A stretch of DNA of 64,000 nucleotides from positions 1 through 64,000 of the forward strand of contig JANQRF010000003.1 of NCBI GenBank assembly GCA_028289285.1, given 5' to 3'. The position numbers and the translations under genes were made by a program. The DNA comes from Alphaproteobacteria bacterium. Lineage in GTDB: Bacteria; Pseudomonadota; Alphaproteobacteria; Micavibrionales; Micavibrionaceae. Below the pieces are notes generated by a model. The model saw only the letters and a program-made list of their open reading frames with translations, made no database searches and was not told the DNA's origin. This document shows, one piece after another, positions 53,749 through 61,785 of this stretch (its first letter is position 1; each line of letters begins with the position of its first letter).

Positions 53749-55935
53749 TTATTTATCAAAGCTTGATAAATCACCCGTATAGCCGTTCAGGAAGCTATCA
53801 AATTCTTCAGACGGGATCGGACGGGAATAGCGGAAACCCTGTACTTCATCACAGCCTTCTTCGCGTAAGAAGTCTTCATGATCTTTGGTTTCAACGCCTT
53901 CCGCGATAACTTTCAGATTTAAGGAATGGCCCAGATTGACAATTGTCTTTGCAATGGAGGCATCGTTGGCATCATTAAGCGCATTGCGGATAAAGGACTG
54001 GTCAATTTTTAAGCGGTCGATCGGGAATTGCCGCAGGTAAGATAAAGATGAATAGCCTGTTCCAAAATCATCAATTGCCAGCTCAATACCAAGTCCGTGA
54101 AGTTCTTTTAAAGTGTCGATAGTATGATGCACATCTTCCATGAAGATACTTTCCGTCACTTCCATTTCCAGGTTTTTCGGCTTCAGGCCGGTATCGCTTA
54201 ATATATTTTGTGTGAGCTCAACAAGATCGCCCTGGTAAAATTGTGCCCCGGAAACATTGACCGCAATACGGATATCATGTCCTGCTTTCTGCCACGCAGA
54301 GGCGGTTTCACAGGCCTGGCGGATCACCCAGCTGCCGATCGGGACAATCAGTCCGGATTGTTCTGCAATCGGTACAAACTCGGCAGGAGAAACAAACTGT
54401 CCGCCGGCTTTGGAATTATCTTTTCTAAACCAGCGCAGAAGCGCTTCGGCGCCAATAAGCCTGCCTGTCTTCAGATCAAATTGCGGCTGGTAATGAAGTA
54501 AAAGCTCATCATTATCAAGTGCATCACGCAGATCGCGCAGCATCTGGAAGCGTGCCTGCACAGCCTTGTCAAAGTCTTCTGAATATTCCTTGATCCTGTC
54601 GCGGCCTTCTTCTTTTGCGCGGTTCAGCGCAATATCTGCATTCTTTAGAACCTGGCCTGGATCAATACTGTCTTCAGGATAAGTGGCGACACCGATCGAG
54701 GTGCGGATCTGGAATTGCTCGTTAAAGACTTTAAACGGCTCAGAGATCAGAACGTTACGAACTTTCTCAGCGACATGGCGCGCCGTATTAATATCTGTAT
54801 TGAGCGGCATGGTAATCGCAAATTCATCTTCCCCGGAGCGGGCCACAACAGCGCTTTCAGGCATGGAGGCGCGCAGGCGTTTGCTGATGCCTCTTAGAAT
54901 CGCATCGCCAACATTATGGCCCATGGAATCGTTGATATCTTTAAAGTGATCCAGGTCCATTGTGATCACGGCCAGACGCGTTGTTTTTTCATGGCCTGCT
55001 TTTTTCGCCATTTCACTGAGCTTTTGAAGGAAAAGCGTTCTGTTTGGCAGACCCGTTAGCGAGTCATAAAAAGCAAGTTTATGAATTTTATCTTCAGCCG
55101 CAGATTTAACATGTTTGATGTTTTCTGCATTTTGATTGATCAGAACTTGTGCAAGTGCAATAGCTCCACCAATCTCATCTTTTTCATCGAATGGCGAGTC
55201 TTTAATCTGTGGCTCTTCCGGGCTTTCGGCAGCGTTTAAAAGATTTTGGCGCAGGAAAAGAATAGGTTCTAAAAGCCAGCGCCCGAGCGAAATCATCAAA
55301 ACCGTCGTAACAAATAACGACATGAGGAGAACGATCGTGACAGAGTCGCGCACATAATTGATAATCTCATCTGCCACATTGCCTGCGCTTAAGCGGGCGG
55401 CAACAACATAAGGCTGATCTAGGTCCGTACGGCGGTAAATCACTTCATAGGCGTTTCCGTCTGCCGTACGGTTTGACAAAAATAAGTCATCATAGGTTTT
55501 TGGCATCAGGCCGACCGGATCACCAAAAGCTGAGATTAAATCCAGATTGGAAGAGTAAACCGCAACGCCTTCGACAAGTGTTGAGTTTAAAAGACGCTCT
55601 GCTTCGCCGCCGTCAATCGGGTTTTGAAGCATATCCTGCATGTTGCTCTCAATCAGTGGGGCAATCGCCATCCGCCCGCTTTCGCGGATTTCAAAGAGCA
55701 TATTATTTTCCTGCTGCTGGATCGTCAGGGTAAGAATTCCGATCTGGACTGTCAGAATTGTCAAAAAGACAGTCAGCGCAATACGCCAGCTAATCCGGCT
55801 GCGCCATATCTGCGCAGGCGGGCTGGTCAGGCTTTTTGCCAAAGACAAATGTTGTTCCTGCGCCTGTTCGTTTGCGCCGTCTGTCCAGTCTGTTGTCATG
55901 GCGTTATCCGAAGCTGAGAAGCTCTTTTGAGTCAT
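53749..55935 (-). CDS. Membrane GGDEF-EAL protein with degenerate GGDEF
   Basis: The 728-residue c-di-GMP protein has membrane helices at about 48-68 and 195-218 enclosing a periplasmic sensor, a short HAMP-like linker, GGDEF (about 290-450) and EAL (about 470-715). The GGDEF motif reads SGEDEF (Gly368, Glu369 to Phe372), with Glu replacing the second Gly, so cyclase activity is doubtful. The EAL site is intact: E497-ALLRW, NVSGAQF, EVTES, DDFGTGYSS, KIDQSFI, EGVET. It is most likely a phosphodiesterase. LapD-type control of the adhesin is conceivable but unsupported by position. Confidence 0.9.
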   Translation of the reverse strand: MTQKSFSASDNAMTTDWTDGANEQAQEQHLSLAKSLTSPPAQIWRSRISWRIALTVFLTILTVQIGILTLTIQQQENNMLFEIRESGRMAIAPLIESNMQDMLQNPIDGGEAERLLNSTLVEGVAVYSSNLDLISAFGDPVGLMPKTYDDLFLSNRTADGNAYEVIYRRTDLDQPYVVAARLSAGNVADEIINYVRDSVTIVLLMSLFVTTVLMISLGRWLLEPILFLRQNLLNAAESPEEPQIKDSPFDEKDEIGGAIALAQVLINQNAENIKHVKSAAEDKIHKLAFYDSLTGLPNRTLFLQKLSEMAKKAGHEKTTRLAVITMDLDHFKDINDSMGHNVGDAILRGISKRLRASMPESAVVARSGEDEFAITMPLNTDINTARHVAEKVRNVLISEPFKVFNEQFQIRTSIGVATYPEDSIDPGQVLKNADIALNRAKEEGRDRIKEYSEDFDKAVQARFQMLRDLRDALDNDELLLHYQPQFDLKTGRLIGAEALLRWFRKDNSKAGGQFVSPAEFVPIAEQSGLIVPIGSWVIRQACETASAWQKAGHDIRIAVNVSGAQFYQGDLVELTQNILSDTGLKPKNLEMEVTESIFMEDVHHTIDTLKELHGLGIELAIDDFGTGYSSLSYLRQFPIDRLKIDQSFIRNALNDANDASIAKTIVNLGHSLNLKVIAEGVETKDHEDFLREEGCDEVQGFRYSRPIPSEEFDSFLNGYTGDLSSFDK

Positions 55936-56137
55936 GTCCTTATAAGAAACGTATCAATCCCATCATAAAGGGTAGGGCAGAAAGATTAAAAAGACGTATA
56001 TAAAAGTAGAGGTAAGCGGTAGAAATACGCGGATCTGATTTGTTTAATATACTGAAAAAAAGAGCTTTTTCCAAGCTAGATAAAAAATATATAAAATTCT
56101 GGATATTTTTTGCGGGCGCGAAATTAAGCGGATTTCT

Positions 56138-56509
56138 TTACGCCTCATAAAATTTCAAAACAGGTCCGTTTTGAGACTCAATCTTTCTGTAAAAACAGCT
56201 CTTGCGGCCCGTATGACAGGCGCCGCTCCCGGCCTGATCGACCAATAAAATAACCGCGTCCTGATCACAATCAATGCGGATTTCCCGGACCTGTTGAATG
56301 GCACCGCTGGTCGCGCCCTTATGCCATAATTCCTGCCGCGATCTGGACCAGTAATGGGCTTGTCCGGTCTCCAGTGTTTTTTGAAAGGCTTCCTCATTCA
56401 TCCAGGCCAGCATGAGAATTTCTTTGGTGCTTACGTCCTGCGCAACAGCTGCAATTAATCCGTCCGCATTCCACTGAATGTCGAGCGCTGTGGTCTCATC
56501 GCGGCTCAT
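56138..56509 (-). CDS. hisI: Phosphoribosyl-AMP cyclohydrolase
   Basis: The 123-residue enzyme opens the adenine ring of PR-AMP in histidine synthesis. It has [23 protein letters not shown], the metal site IDCDQDAV (two Asp, Cys) and [15 protein letters not shown]. It stands apart from other his genes and overlaps the pyrC stop by 4 nt (ATGA), so it is coupled to pyrC. The 55936-56137 gap above it is AT-rich; nothing is recognised there. Confidence 0.95.
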   Translation of the reverse strand: MSRDETTALDIQWNADGLIAAVAQDVSTKEILMLAWMNEEAFQKTLETGQAHYWSRSRQELWHKGATSGAIQQVREIRIDCDQDAVILLVDQAGSGACHTGRKSCFYRKIESQNGPVLKFYEA

Positions 56510-57609
56510 ACAGAAATGCTCCAGGGGATTTCGCTTTGTCCCAGGCCAAGCGGTAAGGGCAGGACATCTTTATCCGCCGTTGGAAGCGCGTCTACTTTTT
56601 GTGGCGTCTTTGTCAAACTGAATGTTTTATCAGAGGATTTTAATCCGTAAAAAGCAGGTCCGGTCTCACACAGGAATTTTTTGAATATCTCCTGATTGCT
56701 TTGCGAAGATAAATCGCACCCGGCTTCTTCAAAGCCCTGCGCATAAAGCTGCGGGGCGATCCTGCCTGTAAAGCATCCGGCCGCGCAGCCGCATTCGGTG
56801 ACTTTATCAAAATGCGGGGCGCTGTCTGTGCCCGCAAAGAATTTTACATTGTCCGGGTCGGTGACGGCGTTGCGCAGCGCATCCCGGTCGCGGGCGAATT
56901 TCACCAGCGGCAGACAATAGAGATGATATTTCAATCCCTGCAATAAATCGCTCACCGTATAAAGAAGATGTTGCGGCGTGACGGTGGCGCCGATCTGATC
57001 TCCTGCCTGTATCACAAAGTCACAAGCGGTTTTGGTGGTGATATGTTCAGCAATGATGTTTAAATCCGGCAGCGTATCAACCACGCGCGGCAAACGTTCA
57101 CGATAAAAAATATCTTCGGCGTTCGTATCCCGGTCGAAATAATCGGGTCCATGAATGCCGTGCTCTTCTCCATGCACGCATAAAGTGACACCGCTCTCGG
57201 CCATGGCTTTAAACACATCATTGTCCAGATAACTTAAAAGCGGCTGACCGAAATCGGCATTCGTTGTTCCGTGCGGCGGGTAATATTTCGCCGCGCGCAG
57301 CAAGCCGCTTTTGGCCCCTGCCTCAATCATGGCCGGTGTTGTTTCTTTGGTCAGGTAAAGCGGGACGATGACATCGTCAAACACATCACCGCTTGCTTGT
57401 TTGATATCGTCTAAATAGCCTTCAATGCTCCAATTATCGCCACCATCACTTTTCAGGATTTTCGCGACGGGCGGCTTGGTGTTGGGCATGGCGAGAACGG
57501 CATAGCATCCCATCTCTGCATGCGCGCGCAGGAAGTCGCCAAGCGCCGGGCCTTGCCTAAAATGAGCATGTAAATCCGCCCAATATGGAAGGGAGAAGGA
57601 AATCGTCAT
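56506..57609 (-). CDS. pyrC: Dihydroorotase, PyrC-like
   Basis: The 367-residue amidohydrolase cyclises carbamoyl aspartate in pyrimidine synthesis. The N-terminal metal motif is DLHAHFRQG, the substrate region AMPNTKPPV, and downstream metal ligands lie in YYPPHGTTN (carbamylated Lys), [20 protein letters not shown] and [11 protein letters not shown]. Type II (short, homodimeric) architecture. It precedes hisI with overlapping stop and start. Confidence 0.93.
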   Translation of the reverse strand: MTISFSLPYWADLHAHFRQGPALGDFLRAHAEMGCYAVLAMPNTKPPVAKILKSDGGDNWSIEGYLDDIKQASGDVFDDVIVPLYLTKETTPAMIEAGAKSGLLRAAKYYPPHGTTNADFGQPLLSYLDNDVFKAMAESGVTLCVHGEEHGIHGPDYFDRDTNAEDIFYRERLPRVVDTLPDLNIIAEHITTKTACDFVIQAGDQIGATVTPQHLLYTVSDLLQGLKYHLYCLPLVKFARDRDALRNAVTDPDNVKFFAGTDSAPHFDKVTECGCAAGCFTGRIAPQLYAQGFEEAGCDLSSQSNQEIFKKFLCETGPAFYGLKSSDKTFSLTKTPQKVDALPTADKDVLPLPLGLGQSEIPWSISV

Positions 57610-57654
57610 AAGCGCACTTTATAGAGGCTTTCTTAAAAAAACCAGATACAAACC

Positions 57655-57837
57655 TTAGACATCACTATCCCCGTCTTCCAAAATATATAAAACGATCCTC
57701 TCAAAGCTTTCATCATCAAGCTGTAGAAGCCCTGAAAGAAAATTCTTTAGATCTGAGGAGATAGAAGGATCGCCTAGAAGTTCAAAAAAGCTTTGCCGGA
57801 GATCTTGCAAGATAGTGCCTGATTTTAAAATCCCCAC
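57655..57837 (-). CDS. Small unknown protein divergent from an XRE regulator
   Basis: The 60-residue protein (GTG start 57837, MGILKSGTILQDLRQSFFELLGD) is acidic and helical, without signal or membrane segment. An in-frame TTG at 57870 is rejected because it is the -35 hexamer of the promoter. The message should be leaderless. Family unknown; pairing with an HTH gene is reminiscent of toxin-antitoxin or phage switch modules, but nothing in the sequence shows toxicity. Confidence 0.55.
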   Translation of the reverse strand: MGILKSGTILQDLRQSFFELLGDPSISSDLKNFLSGLLQLDDESFERIVLYILEDGDSDV

Positions 57838-57842
57838 TGAGC

Positions 57843-57870
57843 AAAATAGCCGATTATCGGCTACTGTCAA
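57843..57870 (-). promoter_or_regulatory. Promoter with a palindromic operator in its spacer
   Basis: On the minus strand TTGACA (57870-57865), a 16-nt spacer and TATTTT (57848-57843). The spacer contains the perfect palindrome TAGCCGATTATCGGCTA (57847-57863, 8-bp arms, single central T), which also touches the -10. Binding there would block RNA polymerase. The adjacent XRE gene is the obvious candidate repressor. Confidence 0.7.
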
Positions 57871-57895
57871 GAAGGTGCGATGTTAGCCTTTCCGG

Positions 57896-58126
57896 ATGGA
57901 ACGGGCGAACATTAGCGGCGAACGGCTGAAAGAAATCAGACAGAAGCGGGACCTTGGACAAGTTGACCTGTCTGCTGCGCTTGATGTCGAATACGGCATT
58001 AAACTAAGCCAGTCAGATATTTCCGAGATAGAACGCGGGGAAAGAGGCATCAAGGATTATGAGCTTGATGCTTTTGCTCGGATTTTAAATACTGACCCAA
58101 CATGGTTATTACGCGGGGACAGTTAA
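57896..58126 (+). CDS. XRE-family helix-turn-helix regulator
   Basis: The 76-residue protein is a single HTH domain (ISGERLKEIRQKRDLGQVDLSAAL...LSQSDISEIERGERGIKDYELDAFARIL) of the Cro/CI type with a short C-terminus ending TWLLRGDS. The domain has a six-residue longer turn before the recognition helix than usual. It is divergent from the small unknown gene, 58 bp between starts, with a 17-bp palindrome in between, so autoregulation plus control of the neighbour is likely. Confidence 0.85.
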   Translation: MERANISGERLKEIRQKRDLGQVDLSAALDVEYGIKLSQSDISEIERGERGIKDYELDAFARILNTDPTWLLRGDS

Positions 58127-58136
58127 GTCTTTTTGT

Positions 58137-58361
58137 TTAATGGACCGTGACGGCCTGCAAATTATTTTGCTGGGCCATGATGGCCGCTTCGCCCGGGTGA
58201 TCGGTTTCAAAAATCAGATGCCCGTTCGCCGCATAAAGCCCGAACGTGTTCGTGCGTTTATGCTTTTTAATATAGGCAAACTGATCGACGCCCACGCTCA
58301 GGAAATCCTGCGGGCTGAGCGCAGCCAGCATGTCACGTATATTGACGTTTTCTGCGTTCAT
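58137..58361 (-). CDS. DUF1150-family protein
   Basis: The 74-residue protein matches the DUF1150 family that follows hsp20 genes in alphaproteobacteria: DMLAALSPQDFLSVGVDQFAYIKK and LYAANGHLIFETDHP. Function unknown. The ATG directly follows the hsp20 stop codon, so it is co-translated with the chaperone and should be heat induced with it. Confidence 0.85.
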   Translation of the reverse strand: MNAENVNIRDMLAALSPQDFLSVGVDQFAYIKKHKRTNTFGLYAANGHLIFETDHPGEAAIMAQQNNLQAVTVH

Positions 58362-58838
58362 TTAGTTTTTGCTTTCAACGTCGATCGCTTTGGCAGACGA
58401 TTTCCCGTTCGTGCCGTGATCGTCTTTGGACGCATTGATCGGGATTTTCTTCGCCTGGCTTTCCGGCATGACGCGCTTCATATCAATATGCAGCAGGCCG
58501 TTATCAAGCATCGCACCCATGATCTCTATCCCGTCCCCGAGCGCAAAGCTGCGCTGGAACTGGCGGGCGGCAATCCCACGATGCAGGAAAACACGTTCTT
58601 CATCGTCCGTCTGGGCGCCGCGGATCACAAGCTGGTTTTTATCCTGCTCGATCTCCAGATCGTCCATGGTAAATCCAGCCACGGCCAGCGTGACGCGAAT
58701 ACCGTCTTCGCCGATCTGCTCTATATTATAGGGCGGATAGCCTTCCCCGCCTGAACGGCGGATACGGTCAAAAGTTTTTTCGAAGTCTTCAAAGCCCAGA
58801 AATAACGGGCTATCAAAAAGTGATAGTCTTGTATTCAT
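58362..58838 (-). CDS. Small heat shock protein, Hsp20/IbpA type
   Basis: The 158-residue chaperone has an N-terminal region (LSLFDSPLFLGFEDFEKTFDRI), the alpha-crystallin domain (YPPYNIEQIGEDGIRVTLAVAGF...LVIRGAQ...YLHRGIA-type HRGIAARQFQRSF) and a polar C-terminus; the I-x-I anchor appears as IPI. It holds unfolding proteins for refolding by DnaK/ClpB. It is preceded by a ROSE-like thermosensor leader and a sigma70-type promoter, and followed without gap by the DUF1150 gene. Confidence 0.94.
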   Translation of the reverse strand: MNTRLSLFDSPLFLGFEDFEKTFDRIRRSGGEGYPPYNIEQIGEDGIRVTLAVAGFTMDDLEIEQDKNQLVIRGAQTDDEERVFLHRGIAARQFQRSFALGDGIEIMGAMLDNGLLHIDMKRVMPESQAKKIPINASKDDHGTNGKSSAKAIDVESKN

Positions 58839-58997
58839 TTACTCCTCCTATGAGCAAGTAACTAACGCCTCGATATTTTCCTCCTGACTGCGTTGCTTCG
58901 TCACTCACGTAGCTTGTCTACGTTTCGTTCCTCGCGCCTTGTCAGGCGAAAAATCTCTTTGGCTATGTTTTAGAAGCCCGCACCATGCAGCGCCTCT
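58839..58997 (-). ncRNA. ROSE-like RNA thermometer in the hsp20 leader
   Basis: The ~159-nt leader ends in a hairpin in which UUGCUC (58857-58852) pairs with GAGGAG of the Shine-Dalgarno (58847-58842), leaving a G-G mismatch inside UUGCU/GGAGG, the hallmark of ROSE elements upstream of small heat shock genes. Two further hairpins lie upstream: AACGC...GCGTT and GTAG-ACAAG-CTAC. At low temperature the hairpin would mask ribosome binding; melting would allow translation. Confidence 0.75.
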
Positions 58998-59003
58998 TGG
59001 TAT

Positions 59004-59033
59004 ATTATATAAAAACGGGGGGTCGGATTTCAA
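59004..59033 (-). promoter_or_regulatory. Promoter of the hsp20-DUF1150 operon
   Basis: TTGAAA (59033-59028), 18-nt spacer, TATAAT (59009-59004) on the minus strand. A C-run sits in the spacer, but its distance from CTTGAA is too short for a sigma32 -10, so heat control would rest on the ROSE leader. Confidence 0.65.
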
Positions 59034-59041
59034 GGCCTGCC

Positions 59042-59239
59042 TTAAGCCTCTGACTCCTTTACAAAAAGCCGGTCGCAATAGCCGCATTCAACGCTTTGCG
59101 CGCCGTCAAAGCTATACCAGACCCGCGGATGGCCAAGTGGTCCGACGCCGCCATCACAATGGACCTGGTCGGTATCGGCCGGGACGATAATTGTCTCCGG
59201 TGCGTTCGGGTCTTTATCTTTTTTTGCTGTCTGGTTCAT
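59042..59239 (-). CDS. zf-CHCC zinc-finger protein
   Basis: The 65-residue protein matches the zf-CHCC family (PF10276): VHCDGGVGPLGHPRVWY and SVECGYCDRLF give Cys, His, Cys, Cys ligands. Related mitochondrial proteins are NDUFS6 subunits of complex I, but the bacterial role is not settled. It starts at ATG 59239 and lies upstream of hsp20 in the same direction. Confidence 0.85.
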   Translation of the reverse strand: MNQTAKKDKDPNAPETIIVPADTDQVHCDGGVGPLGHPRVWYSFDGAQSVECGYCDRLFVKESEA

Positions 59240-59317
59240 GGTTTTAAGATTTTGTTATCCAAGTTTTCCTAAAGTGACATGAGAGGCCGTTTCCGGCAAG
59301 TCAAAAGGACCATCTGC

Positions 59318-59677
59318 ATGTCAACGACACAAGCTTCTAAAAAACGCTCTTTTGTACCTGTGAAGGTCAGCGCAGCTGCCGTGCTTGAAAGCTGGCGCGG
59401 CTCGCTGTTCAGCTTTGAATGGCTGGATAAGGACGGGTCGATTCGCGCAGCCGAGGATATGCCTTTGCGCGAGCGCGAAAAGCGCGACGCCGTGCTGACC
59501 CAGATTCAAAACGGCGAAGCGCTGGATCTGCCCGTGCTGGGGATCGGCATGAATGAAAATATCGAAATCGGGTCCGGGAAGGCTGTGTTTCTAACCCTAG
59601 CCGCAAAGGGACAGGATGAAATAGAGGTCCTGATTCCGTCCGGCGCTCAGGACGATTTCAAATCCTTTCTAGTTTAA
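59318..59677 (+). CDS. Hypothetical protein, 119 aa
   Basis: A soluble protein (MSTTQASKKRSFVPVKVSAAAVLESW). It is partly beta-rich with a GIGMNENIEIGSGKAVFLTL segment. No family recognised. ATG 59318 has AAAGGA about 9 nt upstream. It overlaps the convergent gene by 9 nt. Codon use fits the region. Confidence 0.6.
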   Translation: MSTTQASKKRSFVPVKVSAAAVLESWRGSLFSFEWLDKDGSIRAAEDMPLREREKRDAVLTQIQNGEALDLPVLGIGMNENIEIGSGKAVFLTLAAKGQDEIEVLIPSGAQDDFKSFLV

Positions 59678-59950
59678 GATTTTAAAATCAAGCTCTATGG
59701 TTTTGCCCGTTTGCGGGTCCAGAACATTTTTCTTGATCTCGACTTTTTCAAAACTGCCGCTATCGAGCAGCATGCGGGCGAAGTGAATCGCATCTTCGCG
59801 GGCATTGATCCGGTCATGTTTCTTCCAGCGCCCGGTCTGCTTTTCATAGCTATAGACCGTATAGGTCGCCGCGCTTTTACTCCGCCGTGATGCACCGGGA
59901 AGCAAAGAGTGCCACAGGGGCTTTTTATCATGAAAAGAAAGCGGTCTCAC
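59669..59950 (-). CDS. Hypothetical protein, 93 aa
   Basis: A basic protein with the likely start GTG 59950 (MRPLSFHDKKPLWHSL); a TTG at 59980 would add 10 residues. The core TYTVYSYEKQTGRWKKHDRINAREDAIHFARMLLDSG resembles a small alpha/beta domain of unknown role. The triple TTAA array lies immediately upstream, so CtrA-type control is possible. Confidence 0.6.
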   Translation of the reverse strand: MRPLSFHDKKPLWHSLLPGASRRSKSAATYTVYSYEKQTGRWKKHDRINAREDAIHFARMLLDSGSFEKVEIKKNVLDPQTGKTIELDFKILN

Positions 59951-59973
59951 GCCCCAAGACTGCCTGCAAAAGC

Positions 59974-60000
59974 TTAACAAAACCTTAAGAAAAGATTAAC
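59974..60000 (-). promoter_or_regulatory. Tandem CtrA-like array TTAA-N7-TTAA-N7-TTAAC
   Basis: Three TTAA boxes at 59974, 59985 and 59996, each exactly 11 bp apart, give two overlapping full CtrA-type sites. The last box overlaps the tadA stop and the array lies just upstream of the 93-aa gene. Helical phasing of three boxes is unlikely by chance. Confidence 0.6.
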
Positions 60001-60451
60001 GCCGCGCCTGGAAAAACTCTTTTAAAAGGGCGCTAGACTCTGTCTCCAGTGGGCCGTGCGCGATCTCTATTTTATGGTGACAGGTTGGCTGGTCATAGAA
60101 TTTCGGGCCGTGCAGGACAGCCCCGCCTTTCGGGTCCTGTGCCCCGAACACCAGCCTTGGAATGCGGGCAAAGGCAATGGCGGCGGTGCACATCGCGCAA
60201 GGCTCTAAAGTCACATACAGATCATAGCCCGGAATACGCTGCGCGCCCTCTTTTTGGCAGATCTCGCGGATCACTAAAATTTCGGCATGCGCCGTCGGAT
60301 CGCTTAGCTCAATCGTCCGGTTCCCGGCGCGCGCGGCAATCTCGCCGCTGTCCCGGTTCACCAGCACTGCGCCGATCGGCACCTCGCCGCGCGTGCCGGC
60401 TGCGCGTGCCTCTTCCATTGCGGCCTCTATATAGGCTATATCATCTTGCAT
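59996..60451 (-). CDS. tadA: tRNA(adenine34) deaminase
   Basis: The 151-residue zinc deaminase converts A34 to inosine in tRNA-Arg(ACG). The proton-shuttle motif is TAHAEI, the zinc Cys pair PCAMC (LEPCAMCTAAI). It is essential in most bacteria. Its ATG is 12 bp from the divergent rluB ATG, so the two promoters overlap the opposite coding regions. Confidence 0.95.
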   Translation of the reverse strand: MQDDIAYIEAAMEEARAAGTRGEVPIGAVLVNRDSGEIAARAGNRTIELSDPTAHAEILVIREICQKEGAQRIPGYDLYVTLEPCAMCTAAIAFARIPRLVFGAQDPKGGAVLHGPKFYDQPTCHHKIEIAHGPLETESSALLKEFFQARR

Positions 60452-60463
60452 AAGGTGGTCTTA

Positions 60464-61216
60464 ATGGAAAACAAAGCCGAAAGCAAAGGTCAACGTATTG
60501 CCAAAGTGATGGCGGCAGCCGGGCTGTGCTCGCGCCGGGAAGCCGAGCGCTGGATCGAAGAGGGCCGCGTCGCCGTGAACGGCACTGTGATTGAGACGCC
60601 TGCCACGCTCATTAATGAGAGGGACAGTGTAGAAGTGGATGACAAAGCCTTGCCGCAGGTGCAGGAGACAAGGCTGTTTCTCTATCACAAACCGGCAGGC
60701 CTAGTGACCACAGCCAAAGATGAAAAGGGACGGCAAACCGTGTTTGATGCTTTGCCTAAGGAATTGCCGCGTGTGGTCTCCGTCGGGCGCCTGGATATGA
60801 ATACGGAAGGGCTGCTTTTATTGACAACAGACGGGGCGCTGGCCCGGTATCTGGAATTACCTGCCACTGGTCTGGCACGTACGTACCGTGTACGGGCCCA
60901 TGGCAAAATCACGCAAAAACAGCTTGATAAGCTTAATAAAGGCCTGACGTATGAAGGCGTACGTTACGGCGCCGCGAAAGCCACGCTTGAAAAACAGCAA
61001 GGGACGAATGTCTGGATCATGCTTTCCATCACGGAAGGGAAAAACCGCGAAGTGCGTAAAATGATGGAAGCGCTCGGCTTGCAGGTGAACAGGCTGATCC
61101 GGACAGCGTACGGCCCTTTTGATCTTGGCAAACTGGAGAAAGGCGCCGTGCAGGAAATGCGTACGGATATGCTTCGTAAACGCCTGCCGGGCTATTTCAA
61201 AAAAGGGACATCTTGA
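60464..61216 (+). CDS. rRNA pseudouridine synthase, RluB/RsuA family
   Basis: The 250-residue enzyme has an N-terminal S4 domain (QRIAKVMAAAGLCSRREAERWI), the catalytic motif GRLDMNTEGLLLLT with the active Asp, and the EGKNREVRKMMEALGL end. It makes pseudouridine in 23S (RluB) or 16S (RsuA) rRNA; length and the S4 start suggest RluB. ATG 60464 has AAGGTGG 5 nt upstream. Its stop overlaps the rsmD start. Confidence 0.92.
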   Translation: MENKAESKGQRIAKVMAAAGLCSRREAERWIEEGRVAVNGTVIETPATLINERDSVEVDDKALPQVQETRLFLYHKPAGLVTTAKDEKGRQTVFDALPKELPRVVSVGRLDMNTEGLLLLTTDGALARYLELPATGLARTYRVRAHGKITQKQLDKLNKGLTYEGVRYGAAKATLEKQQGTNVWIMLSITEGKNREVRKMMEALGLQVNRLIRTAYGPFDLGKLEKGAVQEMRTDMLRKRLPGYFKKGTS

Positions 61217-61776
61217 TGCGGATTGTCGGTGGTAAATTCAAAGCACATACACTCACAGCGCTTGGAAATACAGCTCATGTAAGGCCGACTTCTGATAAGG
61301 TGCGTGGAGCTATCTTGAATATGCTTGAAGCGCGTGGGTGTGTACAAGACGCATACGTCCTAGATGCATTTTGTGGTACAGGCGCTCTTGGTCTCGAAGC
61401 ACTGTCTCGTGGGGCTGCACATTGTATTTTTTGGGATAAAAGCCCTTTCTCTCTTAGGATGTGCAAAACCAACATATCTAATTTTAATCTTGAAGCACAA
61501 AGTAAAGTGGAATTGGTAAAATCACAAAACTGTCCGGCAAAACAACCAGAGAGCAATATTTTTGATCTTGTCTTTCTGGATCCGCCATATGATCGCGGAC
61601 TTGTACTACCAACAATTCAGGCACTTCAAAACGGGGGCTGGGTGAATGGGGACACGGTTTTTGTGATTGAGCTCTCGAAAACTGAGCAACCTGATTTGGC
61701 AGCGCTCGATATTCTTCAGGATAAACTCTATGGCGATACACGTGTTTTGATTGCGCAAGCGCTCGAAACCTCTTAA
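61216..61776 (+). CDS. rsmD: 16S rRNA m2G966 methyltransferase
   Basis: The 186-residue methyltransferase has RPTSDKVRGAILNML, the SAM motif VLDAFCGTGALGLEALSRGA and the catalytic DLVFLDPPYDRG. The start ATG overlaps the rluB stop (TGATG-type junction). Its codon choice (many GCA, CTT, ACA, TGT) is visibly more AT-rich than rluB and aroA on either side, so it may have been replaced from another source. Confidence 0.94.
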   Translation: MRIVGGKFKAHTLTALGNTAHVRPTSDKVRGAILNMLEARGCVQDAYVLDAFCGTGALGLEALSRGAAHCIFWDKSPFSLRMCKTNISNFNLEAQSKVELVKSQNCPAKQPESNIFDLVFLDPPYDRGLVLPTIQALQNGGWVNGDTVFVIELSKTEQPDLAALDILQDKLYGDTRVLIAQALETS

Positions 61777-61785
61777 AGGAAAATG

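Noticed and set aside
59010..59036. Sigma32-type promoter (CTTGAA with C-run) before hsp20
   Set aside because: The C-run lies 7-8 nt after CTTGAA instead of 13-15; the sigma70-type TTGAAA-18-TATAAT reading fits better.
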